A DNA stretch of 50,793 nucleotides from JAADHX01 sp964569385 (GTDB lineage: Bacteria; Actinomycetota; Acidimicrobiia; Acidimicrobiales; Poriferisodalaceae): NCBI GenBank assembly GCA_964569385.1, contig CAZMUM010000038.1, positions 1 to 50,793 on the forward strand. The letters are read 5' to 3'. Numbering within the stretch: the stretch's first letter is position 1; every line of letters starts with the position of its first letter. The position numbers and the translations under genes are program-made. This document shows, in pieces, positions 26,355-35,469 of this stretch. A model generated the notes under the pieces. The model worked only from the letters and a program-made list of their open reading frames with translations. It made no database searches and had not been told where the DNA came from.

Positions 26355-27479
26355 TGGCCGGCGACGAACGTCCAGAGCCAAAGCTCAACCATCAACTCCC
26401 TGCCGATGGACTCGGTAGGCCAAACGACGTGAACCTGCGCTGGGATAGCCTCGACCGCGAGGCCCTTGGAGGCGCGTTCATCTGGGGCCGGTTTGGCCAA
26501 GAGGAGATCGTAAGTAGCAAGCCCACCCGCTGGGTGCTGGTCGGTGGCGCCGAACAACCCAAGATCGGCTCTTGTCGATGCCTGGTGAAGTCGGCCATTG
26601 ATGACAATCCCAAGCGATGTCGGTGTCGCGAAGAAGTTCAGCGTCGCCACTCCCCTGCTGTCTGGCCTCACCAACCAATCACGATCGGTCCCATCGAGCC
26701 CGCCGATGCGTACCTGTTTGTCAGACTCGACCGTTACGAGTACAGACACATCGCCATCAAACCAGAGCCACAATGTCACGGTCGAGCTCAGAATCGGCCG
26801 GACAAGAAACGCAGGCAAAGTTGCAACCTTGAGCGAAGACAAGCCTTGGGAGTCGGCGTGCTGAGAACCGCCGTTCGGAGTTCCCCTGGCCGAATCGATT
26901 ATCAGCGTTGAGACTTCGGCGGTCGTCAACTCGGAGCGGTCGGCGAGAACAGGTGCGGCGATGCCTGCCACATGCGGCGCCGCTTGAGAAGTACCGGTGA
27001 GTTCTCGTTGCCCGTCGACAGCCGTGCGAGACTCCCCACGGATTCCGACCCCAGGGGCAGCTAGACCGACACACCGTCCCACGTTCGAGAACAACGCCAA
27101 CGAATCGCCACGACCGAGCGCTGCAACCGTGATCGCGGCACTGACACGGCTGGGCGAATAGTTGCAGGCATCGGCCGATTCATTCCCAGCCGCAACCGTC
27201 ACTACAACGCCACTGCCGCCAATGATCGAGGCCACGTGGGTGCCGTGGCCATTACAATCGGTCGCCGCCATTGTCGCGCTGTCGGATAACGCCACGCCTC
27301 GTTCGCGAGCGCCGATGACGTCGATCGATACCCCATGCCAGGTCCGCCACCTTGATGCGACTGTCTGGCTCCGCGCTGGCTTTGGGCACGTTGAGTGCCA
27401 TCGACCCAAACAGCAGAGCGACGATTGCCACCCCGAAATGGGCACATCGTCTCAAACCAAACCCGCCACTATGACCCAT
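26129..27479 (-). pseudogene. subtilisin-like serine protease, decayed
   Basis: Parts of an S8 family protease are visible in two frames. A signal peptide is encoded from ATG 27479 (FGVAIVALLFGSMALNVPKASA), then a frameshift near 27345 leads to the main frame. There the His motif NGHGTHVASIIGG is followed at once by SGVVVTVAAGNES, so about 70 residues that normally lie between are missing. The Asp loop (DTG/DSG) is not found. The Ser motif GTSQAAPHVAG is intact, followed by a C-terminal domain of ~200 residues. The frame lacks a sensible stop and runs 226 bp antisense into the NamH-like gene. With the Asp motif lost, a core segment deleted and a frameshift, it should be inactive. Confidence 0.75.
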
Positions 27480-27561
27480 CGGCCTTTCGGCGCCGAAGCA
27501 GAGGGATTTAGACATCACGCCAGGTCGGACAGAAATGGCCTCATTGGCCATGGGAACGCCG

Positions 27562-27567
27562 TAGTCT
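27562..27567 (+). promoter_or_regulatory. -10 box for pheS, leaderless arrangement
   Basis: TAGTCT ends 7 nt before the pheS ATG, and there is no Shine-Dalgarno site. This fits a leaderless pheST transcript. Confidence 0.45.
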
Positions 27568-27574
27568 TTGACCA

Positions 27575-28573
27575 ATGATCGAGCAACTTTCGCAGCTTAA
27601 GATCGATGCGCTAGCTGCATTGGACAACGTTGCCGACCTCGCTACGTTGGCAACCATCGAATCCGTTCACCTCGGCAAGAAGTCGCCGCTAACTCTGGCC
27701 AAGCGCCAGCTCGGCCAGCTCGACCCTGCCGATCGTAGGGCTGCGGGCCTAGCCCTAAACGAGACTCGAACAGAGATAGTTGCGGCCTTCGAAGCAACTC
27801 GCGACAGCCTGGCGAAGGCGACAAGAGCTATTCAGCTCGAGTCCGAACGTCTCGACCTGACCGAACTTCGACCTGACATCGATCGGGGTTCGCTTCACTT
27901 GGTTACTCAGGCTCGAGACCGCCTCGAGGACGTGTTTGTCGGGATGGGATTCACCGTCGCCGAGGGTCCTGAGGTCGAGACGGCCTGGTACAACTTCGAA
28001 GCGCTCAACATTCCAGAATGGCATCCAGCGAGAGGAAGTTTCGACACCATCTTCGTCGATCTCGGCGAACCAGAGGAGGTCATGCTCCGGTCACACACCT
28101 CCCCGGTACAGATTCGCACGATGGAAGAAGCCGAGCCTCCCATCTACATCGTCGCACCGGGCCGTACCTTCCGCACCGACACCGCCGACGCGACCCACCT
28201 TCCGGCGTTCTTCCAAATCGAAGGTTTGGTCATCGACCGCAACATCTCGATGGGCGACCTCGCCGGCACGATCGATAAGTTCGTACACGAATTCTTCGGC
28301 GGCGAGGTCAAGACCAGGCTTCGGCCCTCCTATTTTCCATTCACCGAGCCAAGCGCCGAGTTCGATATCTCACGGCCAGATGGTTCATGGCTCGAGCTCG
28401 GCGGCTGCGGCATGGTTCATCCAAACGTGCTCCAGAACTGCGGCATCGACCCCGAGCAGTGGCAGGGTTTCGCTTTCGGATTCGGCATCGATCGTTTGGC
28501 CGTCATGCGCTACCAACTCGACGACATCCGCGAACTCGTCAACAACGATGTTCGCTTCCTCAAACAGTTCTAA
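27575..28573 (+). CDS. pheS: phenylalanyl-tRNA synthetase alpha subunit
   Basis: This is the catalytic subunit of the alpha2beta2 enzyme that charges tRNA-Phe. It has 332 residues. An N-terminal coiled-coil (residues 1-90) is followed by the class II core with RTHTSPVQIRTM-type motif 2 context (LRSHTSPVQIRTM near 170). Motif 3 is GFAFGFGIDRLAVMRY near 303. ELGGCGMVHPNVL precedes motif 3, as expected. It forms an operon with pheT 12 nt downstream. Confidence 0.97.
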   Translation: MIEQLSQLKIDALAALDNVADLATLATIESVHLGKKSPLTLAKRQLGQLDPADRRAAGLALNETRTEIVAAFEATRDSLAKATRAIQLESERLDLTELRPDIDRGSLHLVTQARDRLEDVFVGMGFTVAEGPEVETAWYNFEALNIPEWHPARGSFDTIFVDLGEPEEVMLRSHTSPVQIRTMEEAEPPIYIVAPGRTFRTDTADATHLPAFFQIEGLVIDRNISMGDLAGTIDKFVHEFFGGEVKTRLRPSYFPFTEPSAEFDISRPDGSWLELGGCGMVHPNVLQNCGIDPEQWQGFAFGFGIDRLAVMRYQLDDIRELVNNDVRFLKQF

Positions 28574-28585
28574 CTAGGTGCTGAG

Positions 28586-30985
28586 ATGAAAGTTCTTCTG
28601 TCCTGGCTACGTGAGTTTGCCCCCGACATCGACGGCGACCCCTCTGTTCTAAGCGATCAGCTAACTATGCTCGGTTTGGCCGTCGAGGAGATGAGCGTTA
28701 CCGGCGAACTAGTGCCTGGGGTTGTGCTGGCCAAAGTCCTCGACCTTCGTCCCCACCCAGACGCCGACAAGATCCAGCTCGTCGACGTCGATACCGGCGA
28801 CGGAAACGCTCTCCAGGTCTGTTGCGGCGCATTCAACATGTCAGTCGGCGACCTCATTCCCTTCGCCACGATCGGAACCGTCATGCCTAACGGTATGGAG
28901 ATCGCCCAACGCACCATGCGCGGTCAACTGTCGAACGGAATGTGCTGTTCGGGCGCCGAAATCGAGATGGGCGACGACGAGGACGGCATTCTCATCCTCA
29001 ATGACCAGGTCGTCGATGGTGCCGAGCTCGGCGCACCACTAGCCGCGGCTCTTGGCATCGAGCGCGATGTTCTGTGGGATCTTGAGGTCAACGCCAATCG
29101 CCCCGACGCAATGTCTGTCGCCGGTGTAGCCCGTGACCTAGCGGCGGCCCTGGGCATCAGTTTCGCCTTTCCGACCTATGTCGTGCTCCGCTCGGACGAA
29201 CAAATCGATGAGCTCGTTAGGGTCGACATCATCGATCCCGAGCTGTGTGGGCGTTTTGTGGCCACCGTGCTGCGCGACCTCACCGTGGGCCCGTCGCCGG
29301 TTTGGATGCAGCGGCGACTAACCGCGCTTGGCATGCGACCGATCAACTCCGTCGTCGACATCTCCAACTACGTGATGCTCGAGCTTGGTCAACCCAGCCA
29401 CACCTTCGACCTCGACACACTTCCTGGCGGTCATCTTCAAGTTCGCCGGGCCCGAGAAGGCGAGACCCTAACAACGCTCGACGGTATCGAGCGCAGACTT
29501 GTCGGCACAGACGGTGTAATCACCAACACCCACGATGAGATCGTAAGCCTGGCCGGCGTGATGGGTGGAGCCACAACCGAAATCTCCGATACCACCACAA
29601 ACGTCTTGCTCGAGATGGCCTGGTGGGATCCGCCGTCCATTTCCCGAACCGTCAAGCGGCTCAACCTGCCAAGCGAGGCATCTACGCGATTCAGGCGAGG
29701 GGCCGACTGGGGCGACAACATCGACCGGGCCATGCAACGGTTCATGCAGCTGGCGGTGCAGGGCGGGGCGACCGCTGTCGGCGGGTGTATCGATGAGGCT
29801 GGTGTCACTCCGTCATCGGCCCCCGTTCGAGTCCGCGCCACGAAGATCAACTCGATCATGGGCACCGATCTACCCTCCGACGTCATCGCTGCGCATCTCA
29901 CCTCGATCGGATTTGGTGTGGAGGGTGTTCCGAATAGCGCCACAGAGGCTGGAGACAACTTCGAGCTGGACGTCACGGTTCCAACATGGCGCTGGGACAC
30001 CACCTCCGAGACCGACATCGCCGAAGAAGTTGCCCGCATGTACGGGTACGAAAACATCGTGCGTACCGTTCCAGCAGCGTCGTTGACGGGTTCGCTAACG
30101 CCATACCAACAGGACCGACGACATATACGCCAGGTGTTGGTTGGCGCTGGCTGCGACGAAACACTTCCGATGCCGTTCCTTGCGCCAGGCGACCTTCGAG
30201 CCGCTGGCCTCGCCGAAGTTGGCGTATCTCTGACGAACCCATTGGTTGCCGAAGAGTCAGTTCTACGCACATCGCTGCTACCCGGGCAGCTAAAGGCCGT
30301 CGCCTACAACCAATCGTACGGAAACCCTCCGCCCCGCTTCTTTGAGATCGACCACGTGTTCATGCCCGCTCCCGAAGGGTCGTTGCTACCCGACGAACGC
30401 GAGTACCTAGCGGTTGCTCTGGCTGGCGAGGAAGCACCTGCAGCGGTTGCCATTCTCGACTTGCTCGAGCGAACCCTCGCTCTGCCCAACGTGCAGTTGC
30501 GTCCGGCATCGCCGCCGGGAATGCACCCAACCCGGTCGGCCGAGGTCGTTATCGCCGGAAGAGTGCGCGGCCACGTCGGCGAAGTCGACCCCGAGGTTCT
30601 TACGAATTACGAAGTCTCTGGCCGAGTGGCGTGGCTAGAACTCGACCTCGAAGCCGTGTTGAACGGCCCACACGGTAACCGCAAGTACCGCCCGGTCAGT
30701 AAGCAGCCAAAGTCGAACATCGATCTGGCCTTTGAGGTGTCAGACGGTGTAGCGGCCTCGGCCGTCAAGAGCCAACTGCGCCGCGCTGGAGGCCAGCTAT
30801 TGGTGAGTGTGGAACTATTCGACGTTTACCGAGGTGACGGCGTCGCCGACGGTTCTCGCAGTCTGACGTATCGCCTCCGTTTTCAGGCCCAAGACCGCAC
30901 CCTCACCGACGGCGAAGTCGCCAAGCTTCGCAACGAGTGCATTATGGCCGTCGCCAAGAAAACCAAAGCCACCCTCCGCACCTAG
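28586..30985 (+). CDS. pheT: phenylalanyl-tRNA synthetase beta subunit
   Basis: This is the beta subunit, 799 residues, with full-length architecture. It has an N-terminal domain and an EMAP/OB tRNA-binding domain (residues 40-155, with HPDADKIQLVDVD). The B3/B4 editing region (about 210-380), B5 domain (about 405-480), class II-like core, and C-terminal FDX-ACB anticodon-binding domain (KYRPVSKQPKSNIDLAF to the end) follow. Together with PheS it aminoacylates and proofreads tRNA-Phe. ATG at 28586 is fixed by the canonical MKVLLSWLREF start. A 48-bp palindrome lies 45 bp beyond the stop. Confidence 0.97.
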   Translation: MKVLLSWLREFAPDIDGDPSVLSDQLTMLGLAVEEMSVTGELVPGVVLAKVLDLRPHPDADKIQLVDVDTGDGNALQVCCGAFNMSVGDLIPFATIGTVMPNGMEIAQRTMRGQLSNGMCCSGAEIEMGDDEDGILILNDQVVDGAELGAPLAAALGIERDVLWDLEVNANRPDAMSVAGVARDLAAALGISFAFPTYVVLRSDEQIDELVRVDIIDPELCGRFVATVLRDLTVGPSPVWMQRRLTALGMRPINSVVDISNYVMLELGQPSHTFDLDTLPGGHLQVRRAREGETLTTLDGIERRLVGTDGVITNTHDEIVSLAGVMGGATTEISDTTTNVLLEMAWWDPPSISRTVKRLNLPSEASTRFRRGADWGDNIDRAMQRFMQLAVQGGATAVGGCIDEAGVTPSSAPVRVRATKINSIMGTDLPSDVIAAHLTSIGFGVEGVPNSATEAGDNFELDVTVPTWRWDTTSETDIAEEVARMYGYENIVRTVPAASLTGSLTPYQQDRRHIRQVLVGAGCDETLPMPFLAPGDLRAAGLAEVGVSLTNPLVAEESVLRTSLLPGQLKAVAYNQSYGNPPPRFFEIDHVFMPAPEGSLLPDEREYLAVALAGEEAPAAVAILDLLERTLALPNVQLRPASPPGMHPTRSAEVVIAGRVRGHVGEVDPEVLTNYEVSGRVAWLELDLEAVLNGPHGNRKYRPVSKQPKSNIDLAFEVSDGVAASAVKSQLRRAGGQLLVSVELFDVYRGDGVADGSRSLTYRLRFQAQDRTLTDGEVAKLRNECIMAVAKKTKATLRT

Positions 30986-31030
30986 CCGCACTGAACCCAG
31001 GTCCCGCGCAACCCCAGGTCAAACCCGCGC

Positions 31031-31078
31031 AACCTGTGTCGACAATCGGGGCCGCAACAACGATCCTCGACACAGGTT
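31031..31078. repeat. 48-bp palindromic element, copy 3
   Basis: The arms are AACCTGTGTCGA and TCGACACAGGTT, extended by GCGC on both sides to a perfect 16-bp inverted repeat (31027-31042/31067-31082). It lies between the convergent stops of pheT and the AbiEi/DUF559-type gene. Confidence 0.88.
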
Positions 31079-31100
31079 GCGCTGACATGGACTGGGCTTT

Positions 31101-32051
31101 CTAGCGGCTGTTGGCCTGACGGACCAGAATCGCCTCTTGTACGCGTCGAATCGCGGCGTCAGGCGAGTGCCAGATCTCGGTGTCCCAGACCTCGACTACG
31201 GAGTAGCCGGCATCGCGCATCGCTGCAAGCCGCGTTGCGTCGTCCTCCCGACTCGATATCGAGGAGTGGAATCGACGACTCTGAACCTCAATCACAACGC
31301 CAGACTCGTGCAAGAAGTCGACACGTCCGAGCCAAGTCTTTCCGCCAATGTCGACCTGGCCTCGAATTCCCGTCATGCAAGCTCGGTCCATTAGCCAGCC
31401 GAGACGACTCTCGAGGTTCGACTCTGGCGGTCGCCAATCTTGGCCCCTCTTGGCCAACAACGCACGCATCTTGGAGATTCCAGGTCTGCCGCGCTCGGCC
31501 AGACGCTCAAGGGCGGAGGCCAGCGACCAATGATCAACTAGACCCATCGACCAAGCACTGTCGACCAGACGTTTCAGAGGCTCAGGGTCGAGCGACTGCG
31601 CTAGATCGAATATGGTTCGTGCTGGCGTAGCTGCGGCGATTCCCTGAACACTCGTCAGATCCTCCTTAGTGAACATCGTCGAGTCGTGCGGTACGAACAG
31701 GTGACGTAGTCGGGTGCCGTTGCCATCCCGAGTTCGGACAACATCGACAGGCGTGAGCTCAAATCTTCCGATACCCCACAGCGCAGCAGCCGTTCGATGA
31801 GAAGCAGTGGTTCCTGGACCCGCTGCCAGACAACCAACGCTGACACGAGTCAGGTCGGTGATGGTCGCGGATGTGGCCACGAAGACGTTGCTCGAAACGG
31901 CACGCCATCGGTCGAGATCGTTGACCTCGTGGCGTATCTCCTCGGTGGAGCAAGACGCTCTGAGTTGGTACGTTGCGACCGCTCCATGTTGTCGAGCGGC
32001 AAGACCTGAACAGACTGCAGCTGGTGACTGCAACATCAGGTAGTTATCCAT
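31101..32051 (-). CDS. AbiEi-antitoxin-like / DUF559 nuclease-fold protein
   Basis: This is a 316-residue protein. The N-terminal half resembles the AbiEi-type antitoxin winged-helix and its extension (LAARQHGAVATYQL..., HRTAAALWGI, TPARTIFDLAQSL). The C-terminal half (ESNLESRLGWLM, GRVDFLHESGVVIEVQSRRFH, GYSVVEVWDTEIW) matches the DUF559/VSR-like PD-(D/E)xK fold, with D and ExQ candidate metal residues. Such fusions are common orphan genes in actinobacteria; the biochemical role is unproven. No AbiEii toxin gene is adjacent. Reading frame upstream of 32051 runs into a repeat element, so ATG 32051 is used. Confidence 0.78.
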   Translation of the reverse strand: MDNYLMLQSPAAVCSGLAARQHGAVATYQLRASCSTEEIRHEVNDLDRWRAVSSNVFVATSATITDLTRVSVGCLAAGPGTTASHRTAAALWGIGRFELTPVDVVRTRDGNGTRLRHLFVPHDSTMFTKEDLTSVQGIAAATPARTIFDLAQSLDPEPLKRLVDSAWSMGLVDHWSLASALERLAERGRPGISKMRALLAKRGQDWRPPESNLESRLGWLMDRACMTGIRGQVDIGGKTWLGRVDFLHESGVVIEVQSRRFHSSISSREDDATRLAAMRDAGYSVVEVWDTEIWHSPDAAIRRVQEAILVRQANSR

Positions 32052-32116
32052 AGCCGCATTCAACTCAGCGGGTGGGACACTCCATCGCCGGATGACCTCG
32101 ACGACGCCGACTACCA

Positions 32117-32164
32117 AACCAGTGTCGAAAAACGGGGTCCCAGCCCCAATCCTCGACACTGGTT
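32117..32164. repeat. 48-bp palindromic element, copy 4
   Basis: It has perfect 12-bp arms AACCAGTGTCGA/TCGACACTGGTT. Its core differs from copy 5 at very few positions. It is the first of a pair with a 72-bp period. Confidence 0.9.
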
Positions 32165-32188
32165 GGAGAAGTGAGGCCTAGCTCGACG

Positions 32189-32236
32189 AACCAGTGTCGA
32201 AAAACGGGGTCCCATCCCCAATCCTCGACACTGGTT
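32189..32236. repeat. 48-bp palindromic element, copy 5
   Basis: The arms are identical to copy 4 and the core is nearly identical, so these two probably arose by recent local duplication. It lies 18 bp from the stop of the acyl-CoA ligase gene. Confidence 0.9.
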
Positions 32237-32254
32237 GGATCTGGGGCGATCAGG

Positions 32255-33817
32255 TTAGGCCTGTTTGGCGCGTTCTTCGTCGCGGAGGAAGCGGCGGAGG
32301 ATCTTGCCGCTGGCGGACTTGGGGATCTCGTCGCGGAACTCGACGATGCGGATCTTTTTGTATGACGTGACAGCATCGGCCACGAACGCCATGACATCTT
32401 CGGCGGAAAGTGATTCGCCTGGCTTCAGGACCACAAAGGCCTTCGGGATCTCGCCGGCTTCGAGGTCCTCAACACCGATGACAGCAACATCGGCAACGGC
32501 TGAATGCGACAAGATAAGCGCCTCGAGTTCAGCTGGTGGAACCTGGAACCCCTTGTACTTGATGAGTTCCTTGACCCGATCGACGATGTAGACGTGGCCA
32601 TCGGCATCGATACGAGCCACGTCGCCGGTGTGCAGCCATCCGTCGGTGTCGATGGCGTCGACGGTTGCTGCGTCGTTGTTCAGGTAGCCGGACATGACCT
32701 GAGGGCCCTTGATCCATAACTCGCCGACACCATCGACGCCCTGGTCGACGCCGTCTTCGTTCACAACTCGACACGTCGTGTTCGGCATGGTTACGCCAAC
32801 GGAACCGGCCTTGGAGTGGCCGACGATCGTTGCGTGGGTGATTGGCGACAATTCGGTCATGCCGTATCCCTGCACGACACTGCAACCAATACGAGCCTCG
32901 CACTCGTCGGAGAGTTCGCTGCCCAAGGGCGCCGCGCCCGAAAAGATGAACTTAAGCGACGAGAGGTCGTAGTCGTCGATCATCGGCTGCTTGGCGAAGG
33001 CAAGCACCATCGGCGGGACTGCGTAAAACGCCGTGACCTTCTTATCCTGAATCAGACTCAACGCTAAGGCAAGATCGAATCGTGCCATCGTGATGACAGT
33101 GCAGCCCTCGGCCAAGATGCCGTTCATAAGAACTTGCATGCCATAGATATGGAAGAAGGGAAGTGCTGCTAGAGCAACGTCTCCCTCGACATATTGAAGT
33201 GCAGGCCTCGACTGAGCAAGGTTGGCCACAAGGTTGTAATGAGTCAGCATCACTCCCTTGGGTAACCCTGTGGTGCCCGACGAATACGGCAACACAACCA
33301 CGGCAGTGTGGACATCGACGGGCACCTGCTCAATCGGCTCGCCCATCAACGTTTCGTAGCCATCGACGCCGTCGCACTGGCCGATCGAGTAGATCTCAGT
33401 GACCGCCGTGCCTTCGATTGCTGCTCGAACCGTCTCGACCGAAGCGTTGACCGCTATCGCAATTGTGGCCTCGGAGTCGAGCAGTTGATGGCGGATTTCA
33501 TCGGCGTTGTAGACCGAGTTGACCGTTGTAACCGTGCCGCCGGCCCGAGCAACGCCGTGAAAGATGATGGCGTACTCGGGCATGTTGGGCGCAATGAGCG
33601 CCAACGTCGAGCCAGGACCGAAACCGCGCTCCTGAAGACCTCCAGCGAGGCGGGCTACGGAGTCCTTCAGCTCAGCAAAGGTAACAACTCGCCCAGTTGA
33701 GCCCTCGATGAGCGCCGCTGTGTCCGGGCGGTCGTCGGCCATTCGAAGGACGTAGTCGGTGATCGACATATCCGGTAGCTCTTCGTCGGGAAGCGGGCTG
33801 GTATGGATGATTGGCAT
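32255..33817 (-). CDS. acyl-CoA synthetase, 4-coumarate-CoA ligase-like
   Basis: This is a 520-residue AMP-forming enzyme of the ANL superfamily. The P-loop-like motif PYSSGTTGLPKGVMLTH lies near residue 178, YGMTELSP near 319, and GWLHTGD near 401. The C-terminal catalytic Lys is in KSASGKILRR near 507. The sequence is closest in style to 4CL/fatty-acyl-CoA ligases; the acid substrate is not predictable. ATG at 33817 has GGGGAT about 6 nt upstream. Confidence 0.92.
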   Translation of the reverse strand: MPIIHTSPLPDEELPDMSITDYVLRMADDRPDTAALIEGSTGRVVTFAELKDSVARLAGGLQERGFGPGSTLALIAPNMPEYAIIFHGVARAGGTVTTVNSVYNADEIRHQLLDSEATIAIAVNASVETVRAAIEGTAVTEIYSIGQCDGVDGYETLMGEPIEQVPVDVHTAVVVLPYSSGTTGLPKGVMLTHYNLVANLAQSRPALQYVEGDVALAALPFFHIYGMQVLMNGILAEGCTVITMARFDLALALSLIQDKKVTAFYAVPPMVLAFAKQPMIDDYDLSSLKFIFSGAAPLGSELSDECEARIGCSVVQGYGMTELSPITHATIVGHSKAGSVGVTMPNTTCRVVNEDGVDQGVDGVGELWIKGPQVMSGYLNNDAATVDAIDTDGWLHTGDVARIDADGHVYIVDRVKELIKYKGFQVPPAELEALILSHSAVADVAVIGVEDLEAGEIPKAFVVLKPGESLSAEDVMAFVADAVTSYKKIRIVEFRDEIPKSASGKILRRFLRDEERAKQA

Positions 33818-33910
33818 GTGATCCCCAATGCGCGTTGTGACCCATGATGTTAGCCGCCGCCGACCCCCTGAACTCCAGCCCTACGTGGCGGGGATTTTTG
33901 GCAGGTCGGC

Positions 33911-34711
33911 TTAGAGATCTTCGCCGCTCACCAGCGAATACAGCACCACTCCGGCAGCAACAGCCACGTTGAGAGACTCCACCGGACGCTTCATCGTCAA
34001 CGCCACCGTGTCGTTGACAAGGTCAGCAACCCCAGGTGAAAGACCTGCGCCCTCCGAACCAAGCACAATTGCTGTGGACCTCCAAGTCGACGAAGCACCA
34101 ACGCGATCTCGTAGTTGATCAAGGGTGACACTTCCTTCGATTGCGGTGGCAATGACTCTGACCCCAGCCGCGCTGAGCGTCGCCAGCGCGCTAAGAACAT
34201 CGACGCCAACAACAACGTCGAGCATCGCTAACGTTCCGGCGCTAGCCCTAACCGCCCTTGGCGCAGTTGGGTCGGCAGTGCCGACACAGGCAACAACGGC
34301 TCCGACGCCACACGCAGCCGCGACCCTGACAACCGCTCCCACATTGCCAGGGTCCTGCACCCCGTCGAGCACCACAATGAGATCGTGTGCTGCCGCCGTA
34401 ACAAGTGAGACTGTTCGACAATGGCCAATCGCCAACACGCCCTGGGGCGAAGCAGCGTCGGAGATCCGGTCGAGCTCTCGCCGATCGAGCTCCCACACGT
34501 TGGAAGCGGACTCGAGCACAGTCGGATCCAGGCGGGTCAAGTCATCGGTGAATACCGAAACAATCTCACCACCTGCCGCGATGAACGTCGACAACGCGCG
34601 AGGCCCATCGAGAACAAGTTGGTTCTGTTCGCGACGGGCCTTGCGACTTGTGGCAAGTTTGGCCAACTGGCGAACCCGTGGATTTCGGGCCGACAGTTGA
34701 CGGTCGATCAA
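33911..34711 (-). CDS. SpoU/TrmH family RNA 2'-O-methyltransferase
   Basis: The 266 residues have an N-terminal substrate-binding domain (QNQLVLDGPRAL) and a SPOUT catalytic domain. Motif 1 is DPGNVGAVVR, motif 2 is VLGSEGAGLS, and motif 3 is ESLNVAVAAGVVLY with the knot-forming pattern. It likely methylates rRNA (RlmB/TsnR-like) or tRNA; the target is not resolved. The start is TTG at 34711, overlapping the rplT stop (TTGA), so it is coupled to the ribosomal-protein operon. This neighbourhood is common in actinobacteria. Confidence 0.92.
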   Translation of the reverse strand: MIDRQLSARNPRVRQLAKLATSRKARREQNQLVLDGPRALSTFIAAGGEIVSVFTDDLTRLDPTVLESASNVWELDRRELDRISDAASPQGVLAIGHCRTVSLVTAAAHDLIVVLDGVQDPGNVGAVVRVAAACGVGAVVACVGTADPTAPRAVRASAGTLAMLDVVVGVDVLSALATLSAAGVRVIATAIEGSVTLDQLRDRVGASSTWRSTAIVLGSEGAGLSPGVADLVNDTVALTMKRPVESLNVAVAAGVVLYSLVSGEDL

Positions 34712-35067
34712 GAGCCTTGCGCGTCCTGGGCGACCTTGACGAGGCTGGCAAAGGCCTCTGGGTCGGTGATGGCCATGTCGGCGAGCACCTTGCGGTCGAC
34801 TTCGACACCAGCGGTGTGAAGCCCGTTAATGAATCGGCTATAGGTCATGCCGTGTTCGCGAGAGGCAGCGTTTATACGCTGAATCCAGAGCCTACGGAAC
34901 TCGCCTTTGCGAGCCCTACGGTCGCGAAAGGCATATTGTCCGGAGTGAAGTAGCTGCTCGTTGGCAGCACGGTGCGAACGGCTCTTGTTGCCGTAGTAGC
35001 CCTTGGCCTTGGCGAGGGTGTTGCGACGGCGTTTACGCGACGCTACAGAACGCTTTACACGTGCCAT
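34708..35067 (-). CDS. rplT: 50S ribosomal protein L20
   Basis: The 119-residue L20 shows the standard start MARVKRSVASRKRRRN, then LAKAKGYYGNKSRSHRAA and the LWIQRINAASREHGMTYS segment. ATG at 35067 has AAAGGA upstream. L20 is needed early in 50S assembly and, in other bacteria, represses its own operon. No specific leader was identified here. Confidence 0.98.
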   Translation of the reverse strand: MARVKRSVASRKRRRNTLAKAKGYYGNKSRSHRAANEQLLHSGQYAFRDRRARKGEFRRLWIQRINAASREHGMTYSRFINGLHTAGVEVDRKVLADMAITDPEAFASLVKVAQDAQGS

Positions 35068-35148
35068 GGGGGTTTCCTTTCATCGGGTCGAGTCATACAC
35101 ACGACGACTCGAGAGTTATTTGGTAAATCAGCCGAAGCTGGGAACGAC

Positions 35149-35346
35149 TCAGCGCCTGCCGAGCATCTGTTTCATACGAGGAGCATCGGCAGACGAAATC
35201 GTGCCCTCGGCCGCAAGACGACGCTTACGGCGCGATGATTTCTTCTCGAGGATGTGATTGCGGTTGCGCTTACGACGGACCAGCTTGCCGGTTCCCGTGG
35301 TCTTGATACGTTTCTTCGCACCACTGTGCGTCTTCATTTTTGGCAT
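35149..35346 (-). CDS. rpmI: 50S ribosomal protein L35
   Basis: The 65-residue L35 has MPKMKTHSGAKKRIKTTGTGK and the basic RRKRNRNHILEKKSSRRKRRL region. It lies between infC and rplT in the usual order. There is no Shine-Dalgarno site before the ATG; the 13 bases upstream instead read CAAACACTCCTT. The 47-bp tandem duplication lies directly upstream. Confidence 0.97.
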   Translation of the reverse strand: MPKMKTHSGAKKRIKTTGTGKLVRRKRNRNHILEKKSSRRKRRLAAEGTISSADAPRMKQMLGRR

Positions 35347-35359
35347 AAGGAGTGTTTGC

Positions 35360-35452
35360 TTTCGCTAGTTCGCAACACCTCACGGTATTGCTCATACGCG
35401 TTGGGTTTTCGCTAGTTCGCAACACCTCACGGTATTGCTCATACGCGTTGGG
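35360..35452. repeat. two tandem copies of a ~47-bp sequence
   Basis: A 46-bp unit at 35360-35405 is repeated identically at 35407-35452 (period 47 bp). It fills most of the infC-rpmI spacer. The unit contains short internal dyads such as GTAT/ATAC around TGCTC. Two exact copies point to a recent local duplication. Confidence 0.92.
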
Positions 35453-35469
35453 GGGGGTATGGAAGAGGC

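Noticed and set aside
32052..32159. Upstream extension of the AbiEi/DUF559-type frame
   Set aside because: It runs through 48-bp element copy 4; the family-like sequence starts at ATG 32051.
22313..32236. CRISPR or transposon interpretation of the 48-bp elements
   Set aside because: Copies are dispersed, not regularly spaced, and no transposase or cas gene accompanies them; a REP-like family fits better.
35360..35452. Possible CRISPR array
   Set aside because: There are only two copies with no variable spacer between them (period equals unit length plus 1); it is a simple tandem duplication.
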